Positions 9,510-20,047 of a DNA stretch of 64,000 bases are shown here, piece by piece (position 1 is the stretch's first letter; each line of letters opens with the position of its first letter). A program made the translations under genes and the position numbers. The DNA is from Enterobacter kobei. Lineage in GTDB: Bacteria > Pseudomonadota > Gammaproteobacteria > Enterobacterales > Enterobacteriaceae. The notes below the pieces were generated by a model. It had not been told where the DNA came from, did not search any database, and worked only from the letters and a program-made list of their open reading frames with translations. The stretch covers positions 3,534,001 to 3,598,000 of the forward strand of contig NZ_AP024590.1 in NCBI RefSeq assembly GCF_018323985.1, given 5' to 3'.

Positions 9510-9869
9510 AAACGTGTGCTGCCTGTGGATGTGGTGTTGGTAACGATGAAATGTTCGCCAGTGCCTTTGGAACAATACGACGGCAATTTCTCTCAATTTC
9601 AGCGGGATATGCTTCCCGCATGACGTGGCGAAGAATAGTTTTTCGATTTACCACGCAAATACAGTCGGTATGACAGTATCAGGGGCGCAATTTAAACGCT
9701 TATAACGTTTAAAGGCAAGACGGGATCGTAAAACCAGATGGTTATACTACGCTGGAGAGCGTTATTAGCGTAAAAATCTATGTATAAGAAAAACACATGG
9801 CTTATCATGCGAACAAAAAATAATCAGCCGTACAATAATCGGTCGGAAAAAGGTGAACCGGAACGCAAA
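9510..9869 (-). other. brnQ upstream region (no gene seen)
   Basis: About 360 bp lie between the phoR 3' hairpins and brnQ. No supported coding frame was found. It must hold the brnQ promoter. The one clear element is a palindrome at 9691-9713, listed separately. Confidence 0.6.
9691..9713. promoter_or_regulatory. palindromic operator candidate upstream of brnQ
   Basis: TTTAAACG and CGTTTAAA arms surround a 7-bp AT-rich centre, forming a near-perfect 23-bp dyad about 180 bp upstream of the brnQ start. It looks like a protein-binding site. I do not recognise the regulator. Confidence 0.4.
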
Positions 9870-9918
9870 CAGGCCAGGGAGTGCTGGCCTGCGGAAAGTT
9901 AAGCTGACAGCGCCGGGT

Positions 9919-9929
<11 letters not shown>
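9870..9929 (-). terminator. hairpins at the phoR 3' end
   Basis: Two stem-loops lie here. CAGGCCAG/CTGGCCTG (9870-9891) is followed on the minus strand by a short TTT and lies just after phoR. ACAGCGCC/GGCGCTGT (9907-9929) overlaps the phoR stop and has a T tract only on the + strand. Together they probably end phoBR transcription; efficiency is uncertain. Confidence 0.55.
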
Positions 9930-11214
<1,285 letters not shown>

Positions 11215-11235
11215 GCGTCACACTCCCTTCAGATG

Positions 11236-11925
11236 TTAGAAACGGGTCGAAAAACGGTAACCCGTGCCGCGAACGGTCTGCACCATACGATCGTGGCCGC
11301 TGTGTTCCAGTGCTTTGCGCAGGCGGCGAATATGCACGTCAACCGTGCGATCTTCAACATAAACGTTGGTGCCCCAGACATGGTTCAGCAACTGTTCACG
11401 GCTGTAGACGCGTTCCGGATGGGTCATAAAGAAGTGTAATAGCTTAAATTCGGTAGGCCCCATATCGAGGGGATTTTCGCCGGTCATCACACGGTGGGAA
11501 CCCGGATCCAGGCTCAGGCCCTGCATTTCGATCACTTCTTCCACCGCCATCGGCGATATGCGGCGCATCACGGCTTTGATCCGCGCCACCAGCTCTTTGG
11601 GCGAGAACGGTTTGGTGATGTAATCATCCGCCCCGGTTTCCAGGCCACGCACCCGATCTTCTTCCTCGCCGCGCGCCGTCAGCATCATCACCGGAATGTC
11701 ACGGGTCAGGGCTTCACGTTTCACATGTTTGATAAACTGGATCCCGGAACCGCCAGGTAACATCCAGTCGAGCAAAATGAGATCGGGCCAGGGTTCATTT
11801 AACTGGTTCACCGCGCTGTCATAATCTTCCGCTTCGACAGGCTGGAAGCCGTTTTGCTCGAGGACAAAGCATACCATTTCACGGATTGGAGCTTCGTCTT
11901 CTACGACCAGAATGCGTCTCGCCAT
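11236..11925 (-). CDS. phoB: phosphate regulon response regulator PhoB
   Basis: The 229-residue product is almost identical to E. coli PhoB. The receiver domain has the acidic pair in VVEDE, phospho-acceptor Asp53 in LILLDWMLPG and Lys in TKPFSP. The C-terminal OmpR/PhoB winged helix ends in TVRGTGYRFS. The start is the ATG at 11923-11925, giving MARRILVVED; an upstream in-frame start at 12072 would translate through the promoter. A Pho box lies 55 bp upstream, consistent with autoactivation. phoR follows in the same operon. Confidence 0.98.
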   Translation of the reverse strand: MARRILVVEDEAPIREMVCFVLEQNGFQPVEAEDYDSAVNQLNEPWPDLILLDWMLPGGSGIQFIKHVKREALTRDIPVMMLTARGEEEDRVRGLETGADDYITKPFSPKELVARIKAVMRRISPMAVEEVIEMQGLSLDPGSHRVMTGENPLDMGPTEFKLLHFFMTHPERVYSREQLLNHVWGTNVYVEDRTVDVHIRRLRKALEHSGHDRMVQTVRGTGYRFSTRF

Positions 11926-11979
11926 AATTTGCCCTGTATTTATTAAGTCGCCAGTATATGTTGCGGTGGCATTATGCGT

Positions 11980-12002
11980 CAGATTTATGACAGATTTATG
12001 AA
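11980..12002 (-). promoter_or_regulatory. Pho box of phoBR
   Basis: The minus strand reads TTCATAAATCTGTCATAAAT followed by CTG. This is two 11-bp direct repeats matching the PhoB consensus (CTGTCATAWAWCTGTCAYA). It sits just upstream of phoB in the divergent phoB/sbcD region. Confidence 0.9.
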
Positions 12003-12122
12003 AATGATGACGACCTGATGACTCAAGCCGTTGTTTTATGACACGCGAAAATGACCCCGTAACTATCTTCATGTCGCTTAACGTTTATAATCGGCTTCAC
12101 GCTTTTTTGCCATGGGATCGTT

Positions 12123-13325
12123 ATGCGCCTTCTTCACACCTCTGACTGGCACCTGGGTCAAAACTTTTACAGTAAAAGCCGGGCCGCGGAACACGCCGCG
12201 TTTCTTGACTGGTTGCTGACAACCGCCGAAGAACAGCAGGTGGATGTGATTATTGTCGCGGGCGACATTTTTGATACCGGCTCGCCGCCGAGCTACGCCC
12301 GCGAACTCTATAACCGCTTTGTGGTGAATTTGCAGCAAACCGGCTGTCATCTGGTGGTGCTGGCGGGTAACCACGATTCCGTCGCGACGCTTAACGAATC
12401 CCGTGAAATTCTCGCCTTTTTAAATACCACTGTGGTCGCCACCGCTGGCAGCGCTCCCTTTATGCTCAAACGCCGGGATGGCACGCCAGGGGCGGTATTC
12501 TGCCCGGTGCCGTTTTTACGCCCGCGTGACATTGTGGTAAGCCAGGCCGGGCTCTCCGGCAGCCAGAAGCAGCAACATCTGCTGACCAGCATCACACAGT
12601 ATTACCAGCAGCAGTATGACGACGCCTGCGCGCTGCGCGGGGAACAAACGCTGCCGATTATCGCCAGCGGCCACCTGACCACCGTCGGCGCCAGCAAAAG
12701 TGACGCGGTACGTGACATTTATATCGGCACGCTGGACGCCTTCCCGGCGCAGAATTTCCCGCCGGTGGATTACCTCGCCCTTGGCCATATTCACCGCCCG
12801 CAGCTGGTCGGCGGCCAGGAGCACATTCGCTACTGCGGCTCACCCATCGCGTTAAGTTTTGATGAAACCGGCAGGCCGAAAAGCGTCAATCTGGTGACCT
12901 TCAGCGACGGCAGGCTGGAGGCGGTAACCCCGTTAACGGTGCCGGTTACCCAGCAACTGGCGGTGATCAAAGGCGATCTGGCGGCCATCGGCGAACAGCT
13001 GGCGCAATGGCGTGGCAATCCGGTCAGCCCGCCGGTGTGGCTGGATATTGAAATCACCACCGATGAATACCTGGCCGACGCGCAACGTAAAATCCAGGCG
13101 CTCACCGAAGGCTTGCCGGTCGAGGTGTTGCTGGTACGCCGCTCCAGGGAACAGCGGGAACGCCTGCTGGCAGGAGAACTGCGTGAAACCCTGAGCGAGC
13201 TGAAAGTGGAAGAAGTATTTGAGCGCCGGCTGGCGCTGGAAAGCCTCGACGAGGCGCAAAACGCGCGCTTACAGACGCTGTTCGCACAAACCGTTGATGC
13301 CCTGACGGAGGAAAACGACGCATGA
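12123..13325 (+). CDS. sbcD: SbcCD nuclease subunit D
   Basis: Mre11-type metallophosphoesterase, the nuclease subunit of SbcCD, which cleaves DNA hairpins and protein-blocked ends during repair and replication. At 400 residues it has the E. coli length. Metal-binding motifs are in order: TSDWHLG (residues 6-12), GDIFDTGS (about 48), GNHDS (about 82) and GHIH (about 222). It is divergent from phoB and overlaps sbcC by 4 bp (ATGA), so the two subunits are translationally coupled. Confidence 0.98.
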   Translation: MRLLHTSDWHLGQNFYSKSRAAEHAAFLDWLLTTAEEQQVDVIIVAGDIFDTGSPPSYARELYNRFVVNLQQTGCHLVVLAGNHDSVATLNESREILAFLNTTVVATAGSAPFMLKRRDGTPGAVFCPVPFLRPRDIVVSQAGLSGSQKQQHLLTSITQYYQQQYDDACALRGEQTLPIIASGHLTTVGASKSDAVRDIYIGTLDAFPAQNFPPVDYLALGHIHRPQLVGGQEHIRYCGSPIALSFDETGRPKSVNLVTFSDGRLEAVTPLTVPVTQQLAVIKGDLAAIGEQLAQWRGNPVSPPVWLDIEITTDEYLADAQRKIQALTEGLPVEVLLVRRSREQRERLLAGELRETLSELKVEEVFERRLALESLDEAQNARLQTLFAQTVDALTEENDA

Positions 13326-16300
13326 AGATCCTCAGTCTGCGCCTGAAAAATATTAACTCCCTGAAAGGGGAATGGAAAATCGATTTCACCGCCGAGCCGT
13401 TCGCCAGTAATGGGCTGTTTGCCATCACCGGGCCGACGGGGGCGGGTAAAACCACCCTGCTCGACGCCATCTGTCTGGCGCTGTATCATGAAACGCCGCG
13501 CCTGAGCAGCGTGTCCCAGTCGCAAAACGACCTGATGACCCGCGACACCGCCGAATGTCTGGCAGAAGTGGAGTTTGAGGTCAAAGGCGTCGCCTATCGC
13601 GCTTTCTGGAGCCAGAACCGCGCCCGTAATCAGCCGGACGGGAATTTGCAGGCCCCGCGTGTCGAACTGGCGCTGTGCGCCGACGGCAAAATCCTTGCCG
13701 ATAAAGTGAAAGACAAACTGGATCTCACCGCCACCCTGACCGGGCTGGACTATGGCCGTTTCACCCGCTCAATGCTGCTCTCTCAGGGGCAATTTGCCGC
13801 CTTCCTGAATGCCAAACCCCGCGAGCGCGCCGAACTGCTGGAAGAGCTGACCGGCACCGAGATTTACGGTCAGATTTCCGCAATGGTGTTTGAGAAACAC
13901 AAAGTCGCGCGACAGGAACTGGAAAAACTTCAGGCCCAGGCCGACGGCGTGCAGTTGTTAAGCGACGAACAGACGCAGACGCTCAACACAGGTTTGCAGG
14001 TACTTACTGACGAAGAAAAACAGCTGCTCGCCGGACAACAGCAGGCGCAGGCGCATCACCAGTGGCTGAGCGAAACCCGTCGTCTGAACGGCGAACAGCA
14101 GCGGGCGCAGGAGGCGTTAACCGCCGCCCATGCGGCATTGCAGGCCGCTGGCCCCGAACTGGAGAAGCTCAACCGCGCCATTCCGGCGGAAAAATTACGT
14201 CCTCACTGGCAGCAGTTACAGGCGCGCCAGCAGGCGCTGCACCATGCACAGGGGCAGCACCAGAATGTGAATACTCGCTTACAACAGGTGCGCACCGCGC
14301 TGCAACAGACCTGGCAACTGGCACAAGTGGCGGCGACCACCCTGCAAACCGAGGTGGCGCAGGTTCAGCAGTGGCTCAGCGATAATGACCGTTTTCGCCT
14401 GTGGGGGGCAGAACTGGCGGGCTGGTGTCTGACCTTTGCGCAGCAGCAGCGGGATGAAAAACAGCGTGCTGAACTGCAACAGACGCTGCGCGCGACAGAG
14501 CAGGCCCTTGCCGCGCTGCCGCCTTCTTCACTCCATCTCGACCAGCAGGAAGTAAGCACTCATTTACAACAGCATCTGGCGGGCCGCAGCGGGCGTCAGC
14601 AACTGGCAATGCTGCATCCGCAATTTGCCGCGCTGGCCAGACGTCAGGCGCAGCACCAGCAGGAGCTGGCGGAGATGGACACGCAGCTCGCCGCGTGGGA
14701 GCTGCAGCTTGGCGCGATCCGCCAGCAATACAAAGACAAACGCCAGCATGAAAGCGATGTGGAAAAGCTGGTGGAGCAGGAAAAGCTGATCCTGCGTCTC
14801 GAAGCGGAACGCGCGAATCTGCAACCGGACATGCCCTGCCCGCTGTGCGGCTCCACCTCGCACCCCGCCGTCGCGGCCTATCAGGCGTTGCAGCCTGGCG
14901 AAAACCAGCAGCGGCTGGCGGCGCTGAAAAAAGACGTGGAAACCCTGCGCGAACAGGGCTTCGCCTTAAAAGGCCAGCTCGATACCCAGCGCCAGCACCG
15001 GGACAAGCTCGCCGCGACCCTCACGGCGATCCAGGAGGAAAGCGCCACGCTTCACGCCCACTGGCAGCAGCACTGTGCGGCGCTGAACATTGCGCTGACG
15101 CCGCAGGACGACGTGAGCGGCTGGCTGGCGGAGCAGGATCAGCATGAGCAGCAGTTGCGCCAGCTGAATGAACGTCTGACGCTGGAAGCAACGCTGCACA
15201 AAGAGCAGCAACGGGAGACGCAGCTGGCGGCGGATATCGCCCGGCAGCGTTATGCGCTGGATGCCGCGCTGGCAGAGCTAGGATTAACGCGTCCCGCGGT
15301 AAGCGACGAAGCGCAATGGCTGGCGGCGCGGCAGGAAGAAGCGCAACGCTGGCAGCAACAGCACGACACCTTGCCGCAACTGCGGGAAAAACGCAGTCGC
15401 CTCGACAGTCTGCTGGCGACACTGCACGACGACGGCACCACGCCGCCGCCGTTGCCGGAGCACGAACACGCCGCCGCACTGGGCAACTGGCAGACGCTTT
15501 ACAGCGAGGCCAGTACGCTCGAAGGCCAGCTACGCCTGTTACAGGAGCAGATCCAGCAGCTGGAAACAGAGCGGGAACAGGCACACTCACAGTTCAGCAC
15601 GGCGCTGGCGGCAAGTCCCTTCGCCGACGAGGACGCCTTCCAGCACGCGCTACTGGATGACGCGCAACGGCAGGCGCTGGAGCAGCGTCAGCAGCAGCTT
15701 GAGCGGGCGCATCAGCAGCAAAGCGCGCTGCGAGATCAGGCCGCTACCGCGCTGGCGCAGCATCTGGCGACCCGTCCGCCAACGCTGGCAGACGACGCCG
15801 ACATAGAGGTGCTGAATGCGCAGGTCGCCGCCTTCGCCCAGCAGCTACGGGAAAACACCACCCGCCAGGGCGAGATCCGCCAGCAGCTAAAACAGGACGC
15901 CGAAAACCGCCAGCGTCAGCGGGCGCTGCTGGAGAGCATTCAGCAGAACGCGGAGTACGTGGAGGACTGGGCTTATCTGAATGCGCTGATCGGCTCGAAA
16001 GAAGGCGATAAATTCCGCAAGTTTGCCCAGGGGCTGACGCTCGATAATCTGGTGTGGCTGGCGAATAATCAGCTCACCCGCCTGCACGGACGTTATCTGC
16101 TGAAACGCAAAGCCAGTGAAGCGCTGGAGCTGGAAGTGGTGGATACCTGGCAGGCGGACGCGGTGCGCGATACCCGTACCCTGTCCGGCGGCGAGAGTTT
16201 CCTTGTCAGCCTTGCGCTGGCGCTGGCCTTGTCAGATCTGGTCAGTCATAAAACGCGCATTGATTCGCTGTTCCTCGATGAAGGTTTCGGCACGCTGGAC

Positions 16301-16462
16301 ACCGCGCTGGATGCGCTGGATGCACTGAACGCCACCGGGAAAACCATCGGCGTGATCAGTCATGTAGAGGCAATGAAAGAGCGCATCCCGGTGCAGATCA
16401 AGGTGCGTAAAATCAACGGGCTGGGCTACAGCAAGCTCGATAAAGTCTGGGCCTTAGAGTAA
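13322..16462 (+). CDS. sbcC: SbcCD nuclease ATPase subunit C
   Basis: Rad50/SMC-like ATPase partner of SbcD. The 1046-residue product has the N-terminal Walker A GPTGAGKT (37-44), two long Gln-rich coiled-coil arms, and a central zinc hook CPLC at about 506-509. The C-terminal half-site has the ABC signature LSGGES (about 953) and Walker B LFLDEGFGTLD (about 980). ATP binding closes the head and controls SbcD cutting. The start overlaps sbcD by 4 bp. The two genes form an operon with no relation to the divergent phoB. Confidence 0.98.
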   Translation: MKILSLRLKNINSLKGEWKIDFTAEPFASNGLFAITGPTGAGKTTLLDAICLALYHETPRLSSVSQSQNDLMTRDTAECLAEVEFEVKGVAYRAFWSQNRARNQPDGNLQAPRVELALCADGKILADKVKDKLDLTATLTGLDYGRFTRSMLLSQGQFAAFLNAKPRERAELLEELTGTEIYGQISAMVFEKHKVARQELEKLQAQADGVQLLSDEQTQTLNTGLQVLTDEEKQLLAGQQQAQAHHQWLSETRRLNGEQQRAQEALTAAHAALQAAGPELEKLNRAIPAEKLRPHWQQLQARQQALHHAQGQHQNVNTRLQQVRTALQQTWQLAQVAATTLQTEVAQVQQWLSDNDRFRLWGAELAGWCLTFAQQQRDEKQRAELQQTLRATEQALAALPPSSLHLDQQEVSTHLQQHLAGRSGRQQLAMLHPQFAALARRQAQHQQELAEMDTQLAAWELQLGAIRQQYKDKRQHESDVEKLVEQEKLILRLEAERANLQPDMPCPLCGSTSHPAVAAYQALQPGENQQRLAALKKDVETLREQGFALKGQLDTQRQHRDKLAATLTAIQEESATLHAHWQQHCAALNIALTPQDDVSGWLAEQDQHEQQLRQLNERLTLEATLHKEQQRETQLAADIARQRYALDAALAELGLTRPAVSDEAQWLAARQEEAQRWQQQHDTLPQLREKRSRLDSLLATLHDDGTTPPPLPEHEHAAALGNWQTLYSEASTLEGQLRLLQEQIQQLETEREQAHSQFSTALAASPFADEDAFQHALLDDAQRQALEQRQQQLERAHQQQSALRDQAATALAQHLATRPPTLADDADIEVLNAQVAAFAQQLRENTTRQGEIRQQLKQDAENRQRQRALLESIQQNAEYVEDWAYLNALIGSKEGDKFRKFAQGLTLDNLVWLANNQLTRLHGRYLLKRKASEALELEVVDTWQADAVRDTRTLSGGESFLVSLALALALSDLVSHKTRIDSLFLDEGFGTLDTALDALDALNATGKTIGVISHVEAMKERIPVQIKVRKINGLGYSKLDKVWALE

Positions 16463-16513
16463 GGCTTCTTCCCCCGTCCAGCCGGGCGGGGTTTACCGTT
16501 AAGGATGATCGCC

Positions 16514-17695
16514 GTGTCGGGTAGTATCAAAAAAGTAATTGTTTCGCTGGCGCTCGGAACCTTCGGGCTGGGTATGGCAGAGTTCGGCATTATGGGCGTG
16601 CTGACGGAGCTGGCGAAAGATGTGCAGATCAGCATTCCCGCCGCAGGGCATATGATCTCCTGGTATGCGCTGGGCGTGGTGCTGGGTGCGCCGATTATCG
16701 CCCTCATCTCGAATCGCTTCTCGCTGAAAAATATCATGGTTTTTCTGGCGCTGCTGTGTCTGGCTGGCAACGTGATTTTCACCCTCTCCTCGTCCTATGT
16801 GATGCTGGCCGTCGGGCGGCTGGTCTCCGGTTTTCCCCACGGCGCGTTTTTTGGCGTCGGGGCGATTATTCTGACCAAAGTCGCCCAGCCGGGACGCGTG
16901 ACCGCCGCCGTGGCGGGGATGATCTCCGGCATGACCATTGCTAATCTCATCGGTGTGCCGATTGGCACCTGGCTGAGCCATGAATTCAGCTGGCGCTACA
17001 CCTTCTGGCTGATTGCCGCTTTTAACATTGCGGTGATGGTGTCGATCCTGATGTGGATCCCGAACATTGCTGATGAGGCCAAAACACCGCTCTCCGAGCA
17101 GTTCCACTTTCTGAAATCCCCTGCGCCCTGGCTGATTTTTGCCGCCACCCTGTTTGGCAACGCCGGTGTTTTTGCCTGGTTCAGTTATATCAAGCCGCTG
17201 ATGATCTTTGTCTCCGGCTATGAGGAAACCACCATGCCGGCGATCATGATGCTGGTGGGGCTGGGAATGGTGCTGGGGAATATGCTGAGCGGCAAGCTGT
17301 CGCGCTGGTTTTCGCCGCTGCGCATCGCGATGATCACCGATCTGGTGATTGCCGTCGCGCTGGCGCTGATTTTCTGCTTCGCGTGGAGTAAAACCGCGTC
17401 GCTGGGCCTGGCCTTTATCAGCTGCGCCGGGCTGTTTGCCCTCTCTGCGCCGTTGCAGATCCTGCTGCTGCAAAATGCCAGAGGCGGCGAAATGCTGGGC
17501 GCGGCGGGCGGACAAATCGCCTTTAATCTGGGCAGCGCAGTGGGAGCGTTCTGCGGCGGAATGATGCTGACCGCCGGGCTGGCATATCAGTATGTGGCCT
17601 TACCGGCGGCGTTGCTGTCGTTATCGGCCATGATCTCACTGGTGTTTTACAGCCGCCTGAAACGCTATGGGGCGGCTGCGTCTGCGGTACAGTAA
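16514..17695 (+). CDS. araJ: MFS transporter AraJ
   Basis: Major facilitator superfamily (DHA1-like) inner-membrane protein with about 12 helices, collinear with E. coli AraJ throughout (for example SGFPHGAFFGVGAI and ASPAPW-like loops). E. coli AraJ is arabinose-induced, with uncertain substrate. I prefer the GTG at 16514 (393 residues) because AAGGA lies 8 bases before it; the ATG at 16505 overlaps that site. It begins 51 bp after sbcC and its stop directly abuts that of the convergent gene mak. No AraC site was identified. Confidence 0.92.
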   Translation: MSGSIKKVIVSLALGTFGLGMAEFGIMGVLTELAKDVQISIPAAGHMISWYALGVVLGAPIIALISNRFSLKNIMVFLALLCLAGNVIFTLSSSYVMLAVGRLVSGFPHGAFFGVGAIILTKVAQPGRVTAAVAGMISGMTIANLIGVPIGTWLSHEFSWRYTFWLIAAFNIAVMVSILMWIPNIADEAKTPLSEQFHFLKSPAPWLIFAATLFGNAGVFAWFSYIKPLMIFVSGYEETTMPAIMMLVGLGMVLGNMLSGKLSRWFSPLRIAMITDLVIAVALALIFCFAWSKTASLGLAFISCAGLFALSAPLQILLLQNARGGEMLGAAGGQIAFNLGSAVGAFCGGMMLTAGLAYQYVALPAALLSLSAMISLVFYSRLKRYGAAASAVQ

Positions 17696-18604
17696 TTACG
17701 TCTGCGGCCACAGCCAGGCCGCGCCGCGTACCCCGCTGGAATCGCCGTGTACCGCTTTGCGGATCGGCGTTTCGCATTCGCCGCCGAACACCCAGTTTTT
17801 TACCAGCGTCGGCACGGTTTTGTACAGACGATCAACGTTGCTCATGCCGCCGCCCAGCACGATCACATCCGGATCGAGGATGTTCACCACATGGGCCAGC
17901 GATTTCGCCAGCCGCAGTTCATAGCGGCTCAGCGCCAGTTCCGCGACAGGATCCTGCTCGCCCACCAGCCGGATAATCTCGTTACCTTTCAGCGGCTGGC
18001 CGCTTAAACGATGGTAATCGGTGGCAAAACCGGTGCCGGAAATAAAGGTCTCGATGCAGCCTTTTTTACCGCAGTAACAGGGGACTTCGTCGCGATAGCG
18101 CAGTTCGTCTTCGTCCATCCACGGCAAGGGATTATGACCCCACTCCCCCGCCGTACCGTTGCCGCCAATATGAGCGTGGCCGTTAAGGGCGATGCCGGAA
18201 CCGCAGCCGGTGCCGATGATTACCGCGAACACGGTTTGCGCGCCCGCCGCGGCGCCATCGACGGCTTCGGAGACCGCCAGGCAATTGGCGTCGTTCGCCA
18301 GCCGCACTTCACGGTTGAGCCGCGTGCTGAGATCTTTATCGAAAGCCTGACCGTTGAGCCAGGTGGAGTTGGCGTTTTTTACTACCCCCGTATAGGGCGA
18401 AATGGAGCCTGGGATCCCCATGCCGACGGTGCCGGTTTGCCCGGTCTCCTTTTCGGCCAGCTCAACCAACGTGGCAACGGTTTCAATCGTCTGCCCGTAG
18501 TCGTTTTTTGGCGTCGGCAAACGGTGGCGGAACAGCTGTTCGCCGCTGTCGCTGAGCGCGATAACTTCTGTTTTGGTACCACCTAAATCAATTCCTATAC
18601 GCAC
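17696..18604 (-). CDS. mak: ROK-family fructokinase Mak
   Basis: ATP-dependent fructokinase (manno(fructo)kinase) of the cytoplasm, 302 residues as in E. coli. It has the phosphate-binding loop DLGGTKTE at the N terminus and the ROK zinc-site cluster CYCGKKGCIE near residue 180. The catalytic-loop Asp lies in the NDANC segment. Translation starts at GTG (18602-18604). The gene ends tail to tail with araJ with no spacer and is divergent from rdgC. Confidence 0.97.
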   Translation of the reverse strand: MRIGIDLGGTKTEVIALSDSGEQLFRHRLPTPKNDYGQTIETVATLVELAEKETGQTGTVGMGIPGSISPYTGVVKNANSTWLNGQAFDKDLSTRLNREVRLANDANCLAVSEAVDGAAAGAQTVFAVIIGTGCGSGIALNGHAHIGGNGTAGEWGHNPLPWMDEDELRYRDEVPCYCGKKGCIETFISGTGFATDYHRLSGQPLKGNEIIRLVGEQDPVAELALSRYELRLAKSLAHVVNILDPDVIVLGGGMSNVDRLYKTVPTLVKNWVFGGECETPIRKAVHGDSSGVRGAAWLWPQT

Positions 18605-18730
18605 GGAAATCTCCTTCTTTTTCGCCGAATATCAACAGAGTAGGATCCCTGCCCCGTATTAGCAATGCATCGAAAGTGACAATTCGTTATTATGCCCGCT
18701 GCATTTAACGACAAGGCCGTGAAAATTATC

Positions 18731-19642
18731 ATGCTGTGGTTCAAAAATTTGATGGTTTACCGTCTTAGCCGCGATGTTTCATTGCGTGCAGAAGAGATGG
18801 AAAAACAGTTAGCCGCGCTAACCTTTACACCTTGCGGTAGCCAGGATATGGCGAAAACCGGTTGGGTGCCGCCGATGGGTTCACACAGTGACGCACTGAC
18901 CCATACCAACAATGGCCAGATCATTATTTGCGCCCGCAAAGAAGAAAAAATTCTGCCGTCGCCAGTGATAAAACAGGCGCTGGAAGCCAAAATTGCGAAG
19001 CTTGAAGCCGATCAGGGCCGCAAGCTGAAGAAGACCGAAAAAGATTCGCTGAAAGATGAAGTGCTGCATTCACTGCTGCCACGCGCGTTCAGCCGTTTCA
19101 GCCAGACGATGATGTGGATCGATACGGTAAACGGACTGATCATGGTGGACTGTGCCAGCGCCAAGAAAGCGGAAGATACGCTGGCGCTGCTGCGTAAGAG
19201 CCTCGGCTCGCTGCCGGTGGTGCCGCTGACGCTGGAAAATCCCATTGAACTGACGCTGACCGAATGGGTACGCTCCGGCAGTGCGGCGCAAGGGTTCCAG
19301 TTACAGGACGAAGCCGAGCTTAAGGCGATGCTGGAAGATGGTGGCGTGATCCGCTGTAAGAAACAGGATCTCGTCTGCGACGAAATCGCCGTGCATATCG
19401 AAGCCGGGAAGTTGGTCACCAAACTGGCCCTCGACTGGCAACAGCGTATCCAGTTTGTGATGTGCGACGATGGTTCGATCAAACGTCTGAAGTTTTCCGA
19501 CGAACTGCGCGATCAGAATGAAGACATCGATCGTGAGGATTATGCCCAGCGCTTTGACGCTGATTTTATCCTGATGACCGGGGAACTGGCGGCGCTGATC
19601 CAGAATCTGGTGGAAGGGTTAGGCGGCGAAGCGCAACGCTGA
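18731..19642 (+). CDS. rdgC: recombination-associated protein RdgC
   Basis: Nucleoid-associated, ring-forming dsDNA-binding protein that restrains RecA and related recombination functions. From the ATG at 18731 the product is 303 residues (MLWFKNLMVYRL), the same as E. coli. An upstream in-frame ATG at 18692 would add 13 residues that the family lacks. The sequence is highly conserved, including the FSRFSQTMMWID segment and the C terminus GLGGEAQR. It is convergent with ppnP, with a strong hairpin between. Confidence 0.97.
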   Translation: MLWFKNLMVYRLSRDVSLRAEEMEKQLAALTFTPCGSQDMAKTGWVPPMGSHSDALTHTNNGQIIICARKEEKILPSPVIKQALEAKIAKLEADQGRKLKKTEKDSLKDEVLHSLLPRAFSRFSQTMMWIDTVNGLIMVDCASAKKAEDTLALLRKSLGSLPVVPLTLENPIELTLTEWVRSGSAAQGFQLQDEAELKAMLEDGGVIRCKKQDLVCDEIAVHIEAGKLVTKLALDWQQRIQFVMCDDGSIKRLKFSDELRDQNEDIDREDYAQRFDADFILMTGELAALIQNLVEGLGGEAQR

Positions 19643-19649
19643 TCCCGTG

Positions 19650-19679
19650 GATCTGCCCCCTCGCCTGAGGGGGCAGATC
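19650..19679. terminator. bidirectional hairpin between rdgC and ppnP
   Basis: A perfect 13-bp stem, GATCTGCCCCCTC paired with GAGGGGGCAGATC, has a 4-base loop. It lies between the rdgC stop and the ppnP stop. U tracts are weak on both sides, but position and stability suggest termination in both directions. Confidence 0.7.
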
Positions 19680-19685
19680 ACTGCA

Positions 19686-19970
19686 TTACAGATAGCGGCA
19701 AAGATACGCGCTTGGCTCGGCCACCTGTAAATGGAATTCGCTGTGGCCAGGCACGTTGAATACCTCTCCCGCAACATAGACTTTCCACTCCGTTTCACCC
19801 GGCAGCAGCACGTTTAACGCTCCGCTCACCACCGTCATTTCTTCCGGCTGCGCCGTCGCGAAGGTGTATTCGCCTTCCGCCATCACGCCGACGCTGGAAC
19901 GGCCAGTGCTGCTGCTGGTAAAACCAATGGATTTCACTTTACCGGAAAAGTATTCGTTACTCTGAAGCAT
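19686..19970 (-). CDS. ppnP: nucleoside phosphorylase PpnP (YaiE)
   Basis: The 94-residue cupin-fold protein matches E. coli YaiE/PpnP, a broad-specificity pyrimidine/purine nucleoside phosphorylase. Conserved stretches include YFSGKVKSIGF, EEMTVVSGALNVLLPG and FNVPGHSEFHLQV, typical of the small single-domain beta-barrel. It is cytoplasmic. It lies 77 bp downstream of aroM on the same strand and is convergent with rdgC. Confidence 0.96.
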   Translation of the reverse strand: MLQSNEYFSGKVKSIGFTSSSTGRSSVGVMAEGEYTFATAQPEEMTVVSGALNVLLPGETEWKVYVAGEVFNVPGHSEFHLQVAEPSAYLCRYL

Positions 19971-20047
19971 GGGCTGGCCCTTATCTGTGTAGTGTCTGGA
20001 AATCCACTATAGGGGCCAGGCTTTGGGGCTGTCACGTAAAATCGCTG

